A stretch of 64,000 nt of DNA from Clostridium thermobutyricum (GTDB lineage Bacteria; Bacillota; Clostridia; Ch29). The stretch lies in the NCBI GenBank assembly GCA_016842005.1, contig JAENYD010000002.1:1-64000 (forward strand). Direction: 5' to 3'. The stretch's first letter is position 1, and each line of letters begins with the position of its first letter. Made by a program: the position numbers and the translations under genes. This document shows positions 61,308 to 64,000 of the stretch, piece after piece. Below the pieces are notes generated by a model. The model was not told the DNA's origin. It ran no database searches and worked only from the letters and a program-made list of their open reading frames with translations.

Positions 61308-62288
61308 ATGGAAAAGAAGCTTATACTGGATGACACAGTCAGAACCATTGGCAAAAGGACGGATGGTTACATTAACTTTGGACAAAAGCCCGATGGTTCC
61401 CAATTCAGAATTCCTGTTATTGTCATAGAAGGTGATAAAGACGGACCTACGCTGCTGGTCGATGCCTGTACCCATGGCGATGAATACGAAGGAGCTGAAG
61501 CCATCATTCAGATGGCTGACAAATTGCAGACAGAGACCTTTGCAGGCACCTTTATAGGCGTTCCTGCATTGAACTTTGAAGCCTTCAGTTGCATAAGCAG
61601 GGTATCTCTCTCGGACGGGTTCAATCTTAACAGAATTTTTCCGGGTAACAAAGAAACCTATATCACTCACAGGCTGGCCTATATCTATATGGAGCGTGTG
61701 GTAGAATATGCAGACTTTGTTATTACATTTCATGGAGGAGGGGATGTTCTTCACCTGGAGCCTATCATTGGCTATCTGCCGGGCGATGACGAGATAAGCA
61801 GGAAAACTCTGGAACTGGCAAAGGCCTTCAACCAGAAATTTATCTGGCGTATGCAGAATCTGCCCTTTAACGGGGTTAGCAGCATTGAATATAAGAATAT
61901 ACTGGGCATTCCTTCGATTCTGCCCGAAGTGGGTTCCCATTGCGGCAGACTGTATGACAGGGAGAAGAATGTAAAGATTTGCTATGACGGCATCACCAAT
62001 GTAATGCTCGCATTAAAGATGCTGGATGGAGAGTTGCCGGTACCTGTGGAGAAGATGCATGTGGAGCTGCACTATCTGCATTCCCGCAACGGCGGTATAC
62101 AACGGCTTGTCAAGAAGAAGGGGGAAATTGTTGAGGAAGGCGAAATCCTCGGTGAAATCTATGATGTGTTTGGGAACAAGATAGAAGAATTGAAGGCTCC
62201 CTATAGGGGCGTTGTGATCGGCTTCTGGAGTGTTCCGGTTATCCGTCCTGGAGACTGGTGGTATCTATATGCCAAAATTCTGGATTGA
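61308..62288 (+). CDS. Succinylglutamate desuccinylase/aspartoacylase-family hydrolase
   Basis: A 326-residue M14-like zinc hydrolase. CTHGDEYEG gives the His and Glu zinc ligands, and VITFHGGGDVLHLEP the third histidine region; LPEVGSHCGRL is near the catalytic Glu. It probably removes an N-acyl or related group from an amino acid. First gene behind the sigma-54 promoter and before two membrane proteins. ATG at 61308; GAGGAGGA lies upstream at 11 bases and AAAGGAA closer. Confidence 0.87.
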   Translation: MEKKLILDDTVRTIGKRTDGYINFGQKPDGSQFRIPVIVIEGDKDGPTLLVDACTHGDEYEGAEAIIQMADKLQTETFAGTFIGVPALNFEAFSCISRVSLSDGFNLNRIFPGNKETYITHRLAYIYMERVVEYADFVITFHGGGDVLHLEPIIGYLPGDDEISRKTLELAKAFNQKFIWRMQNLPFNGVSSIEYKNILGIPSILPEVGSHCGRLYDREKNVKICYDGITNVMLALKMLDGELPVPVEKMHVELHYLHSRNGGIQRLVKKKGEIVEEGEILGEIYDVFGNKIEELKAPYRGVVIGFWSVPVIRPGDWWYLYAKILD

Positions 62289-62353
62289 TAATAACACCGG
62301 TTTCTCACGGTGTTTATATAAAGGGACGCAATATTAAAAGAAGGAGGTATTTT

Positions 62354-63049
62354 ATGAATTATCAAGAAATTGCCAACAGTCCATTACTATGGATGGCATG
62401 CGGACTCTGTGTAGGCCTTGTACTGTTTCAATCGGCTTTATTTGTTAGGAAATCAATTACTGTCGGCAGACAACTGGAAATCACTGATGCGCAAATGAAG
62501 AGCGCTGTGAAGAGCAGTATCAGCTCGTCCATAGGACCATCTCTGGCTATTCTGGCCGGTATGGTATCTCTACTGGTGGCAATGGGCGGGCCTATCTCCT
62601 GGTTCAGGCTCTCTTATATCGGTTCGGTTGCCTATGAACTGATGGCTGCCGGTTTCGGGGCTGATGCCGTGGGCGTAACCCTGGGTGGTCCGGACATGAA
62701 TGCTGTAGCCTTTGCCAATGGCGTCTGGACTATGACACTGGGGTCCATTGGCTGGGTGTTGTTCACCGCCCTGGCCACTCCAAAGCTTGACCAGTTCCGC
62801 AACGTTCTGGCAGGAGGAAGAAAAGCGATGCTTCCCATTGTATCTGCCGGTGCCATGTGCGGGGCATTCTCCTACCTGAGTCTGGACAGAGTATTCCGAT
62901 TCAACAGTCAGACCACTGCTGCCGTATCAGGTTTTGTTATTATGTCTCTCTTCATGATTTACAACAAAAAGCATAAAAAGCAGTGGATCAAGGAATGGGC
63001 CTTTACAATTTCCATGTTTGCAGGCATGGCCATTTCCATCTTATTTTAG
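62354..63049 (+). CDS. DUF5058-family membrane protein
   Basis: 231 residues with about five or six helices. The start NYQEIANSPLLWMACGLCVGLV matches the DUF5058 family as I know it; GGPDMNAVAFANGVWTM is a conserved-looking loop. No function is established for the family. Ribosome site AAGGAGG is ideal for the ATG at 62354. It is paired with a second membrane protein gene, suggesting a two-subunit transporter for the hydrolase's substrate. Confidence 0.8.
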   Translation: MNYQEIANSPLLWMACGLCVGLVLFQSALFVRKSITVGRQLEITDAQMKSAVKSSISSSIGPSLAILAGMVSLLVAMGGPISWFRLSYIGSVAYELMAAGFGADAVGVTLGGPDMNAVAFANGVWTMTLGSIGWVLFTALATPKLDQFRNVLAGGRKAMLPIVSAGAMCGAFSYLSLDRVFRFNSQTTAAVSGFVIMSLFMIYNKKHKKQWIKEWAFTISMFAGMAISILF

Positions 63050-63063
63050 AGAGGAGGAACAAT

Positions 63064-63783
63064 ATGGATAATAATATGGAAAAAACCACTACCATGTATA
63101 ATGAGGAATATATTCCGTATATAATTAAATGGGGCAGGGCAACCAACCTGCTGGGTGTGCTTCTGGCCTTTGTGCCGGCTTTGATTTGCACATTCGTTTT
63201 TGACCTTCATCCCGGTATAGGCGCCATTACGGCAGGCTTTATCATGCAGGCCAGCGTGAGCGGTGTATTCTGGTTTGTAGAGCCTATTTCCTATTTCCCG
63301 GTCCTCGGGGTGCCGGCCACTTATATGTCCTTCCTTTCCGGTAATATAGGCAATCTGCGTTTGCCTGCGTCGGTGGCAGCCCTGGAGGCATCGGACATTG
63401 AACCTGGAACCGAAAAGGGTGCGGTTATCGCAACTATAGGTGTTGCCATTTCCATTATTGTCAATATTGCGATGCTTACAATCGGTGCTATTCTTGGGGC
63501 TTCGGTGCTGGGTATGATGCCGGCCGGTGTCGTTGCTGCCCTGAACAATATCCTGCCGGCACTGTTCGGTGCCATGCTGGCGCAGCAGTTCGTGGCCAAT
63601 CCTAAAATCGGTACGGTGGCTGTTATACTGGCCGGAACTATGATTGCACTGAATAAGGCCGGGGCTCTGTCTTTCCTTCCCGGATATCCGGTTTACCTGG
63701 TCATCATCGTATCTGTATTCGGCAGTATTTTAATCGGCAGAAAGATGCATGAAATGGGGTTGCTGGACAAAAAGACAGAATAA
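63064..63783 (+). CDS. Polytopic membrane protein, partner of DUF5058
   Basis: 239 residues with about six to seven helices and no family I can name. NEEYIPYIIKWGRATNLLG begins the first cytoplasmic segment; PISYFPVLGVPATYMSFLSGNIGNLRLP is a striking polar loop between helices, possibly lining a pore. It follows the DUF5058 gene by 14 bases with GGAGG at good spacing. Likely a second transporter subunit; inference from pairing. Confidence 0.78.
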   Translation: MDNNMEKTTTMYNEEYIPYIIKWGRATNLLGVLLAFVPALICTFVFDLHPGIGAITAGFIMQASVSGVFWFVEPISYFPVLGVPATYMSFLSGNIGNLRLPASVAALEASDIEPGTEKGAVIATIGVAISIIVNIAMLTIGAILGASVLGMMPAGVVAALNNILPALFGAMLAQQFVANPKIGTVAVILAGTMIALNKAGALSFLPGYPVYLVIIVSVFGSILIGRKMHEMGLLDKKTE

Positions 63784-63940
63784 CTGAGCGGAGGGAAATA
63801 ACCAGGACTTCTTTAACGGTATTCTAATATAATAATCATAATAGAATAATGAGGAAAGTTTTTCGTGGTTTTCTGCGGTGCAACAAATTCTTTGCAAGCA
63901 ACTATCGGTAGTGTTGATTATTTACAGGGGGAGGATCGCT

Positions 63941-64000
63941 ATGGGCAAAAAAACACTGTTTGACCTTATCGATCAAAATGAGAAAGTCTTAAAAGACATG
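63941..64000 (+). CDS. Start of a gene cut by the window end
   Basis: ATG at 63941 after GGGGGAGGA opens a frame MGKKTLFDLIDQNEKVLKDM that runs off the window. Only 20 residues are visible. The look and the setting suit an M20-type amidohydrolase or peptidase, but this cannot be confirmed here. The 157 bases before it hold no terminator I can see, so it may belong to the same operon. Confidence 0.6.
   Translation, partial: MGKKTLFDLIDQNEKVLKDM

Overview
This window reads as chromosome from an anaerobic, amino-acid-fermenting, spore-forming member of the Clostridia or a related Firmicutes lineage. The evidence is the lysine-fermentation genes (kdd, kamB-kamC-kamD-kamE, kce), a Bacillus-type 5-oxoproline operon, a Bacillus-type yhaO-yhaN pair, a DUF1657 spore-type protein, lipoprotein adaptors and binding proteins, strong AGGAGG-type ribosome sites, and many GTG/TTG starts. 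No tRNA, rRNA, CRISPR array, phage or intact insertion sequence was seen. The placement is inference from gene content.

Layout. 1-4100: a REP-like palindrome, a minus-strand lipoprotein glycoside-hydrolase-like gene, a VOC protein and a beta-aspartyl dipeptidase. 3980-13850: a small membrane protein, a sodium/solute symporter, a sensor kinase and a sigma-54 response regulator. These are followed by a sigma-54 promoter and the ycsI-Nramp-pxpA-pxpB-pxpC operon for 5-oxoproline. 13860-18690: a TetR regulator with a consensus promoter and two matching operators, driving an RND efflux pair. 18750-20750, minus strand: DUF1657 and a PucR regulator. 20946-33304: the lysine/beta-lysine degradation region, ending in an NhaC-type antiporter. 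33455-37209, minus strand: three membrane or surface genes, two with cell-wall-binding-repeat-2-like domains. 37363-45838: yhaO-yhaN, an EamA exporter, a Nudix hydrolase, an acidic TPR surface protein and cardiolipin synthase. 46060-58640: an AcoR-like activator and a sigma-54 promoter, then one long operon encoding an acetoin-type dehydrogenase complex, a PPC-domain protein, a complete TRAP transporter and lipB-lipA. 58995-64000: a third sigma-54 activator and its probable target operon (aspartoacylase-like hydrolase, DUF5058 membrane protein, second membrane protein, and the start of a further gene cut by the window end).

How it fits together. Three catabolic modules repeat one plan: a sigma-54 enhancer-binding activator gene sits just upstream of a -24/-12 promoter (8928, 48830, 61228), followed by uptake and degradation genes. 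The lysine region instead has a divergent PucR-family regulator. Most of the window therefore looks like inducible scavenging of amino acids, cyclic or acylated amino-acid derivatives, and a 2-keto or acetoin-like compound.

Least explained parts: the paired CWB2-like membrane proteins (33951-37209), the DUF5058 sigma-54 operon, the Nramp-fold protein lacking metal ligands in the oxoprolinase operon, the E2 protein with two apparent E3-binding domains, the lysine cluster in which a class III aminotransferase sits where kal would be expected, and two families of small interspersed palindromic elements.
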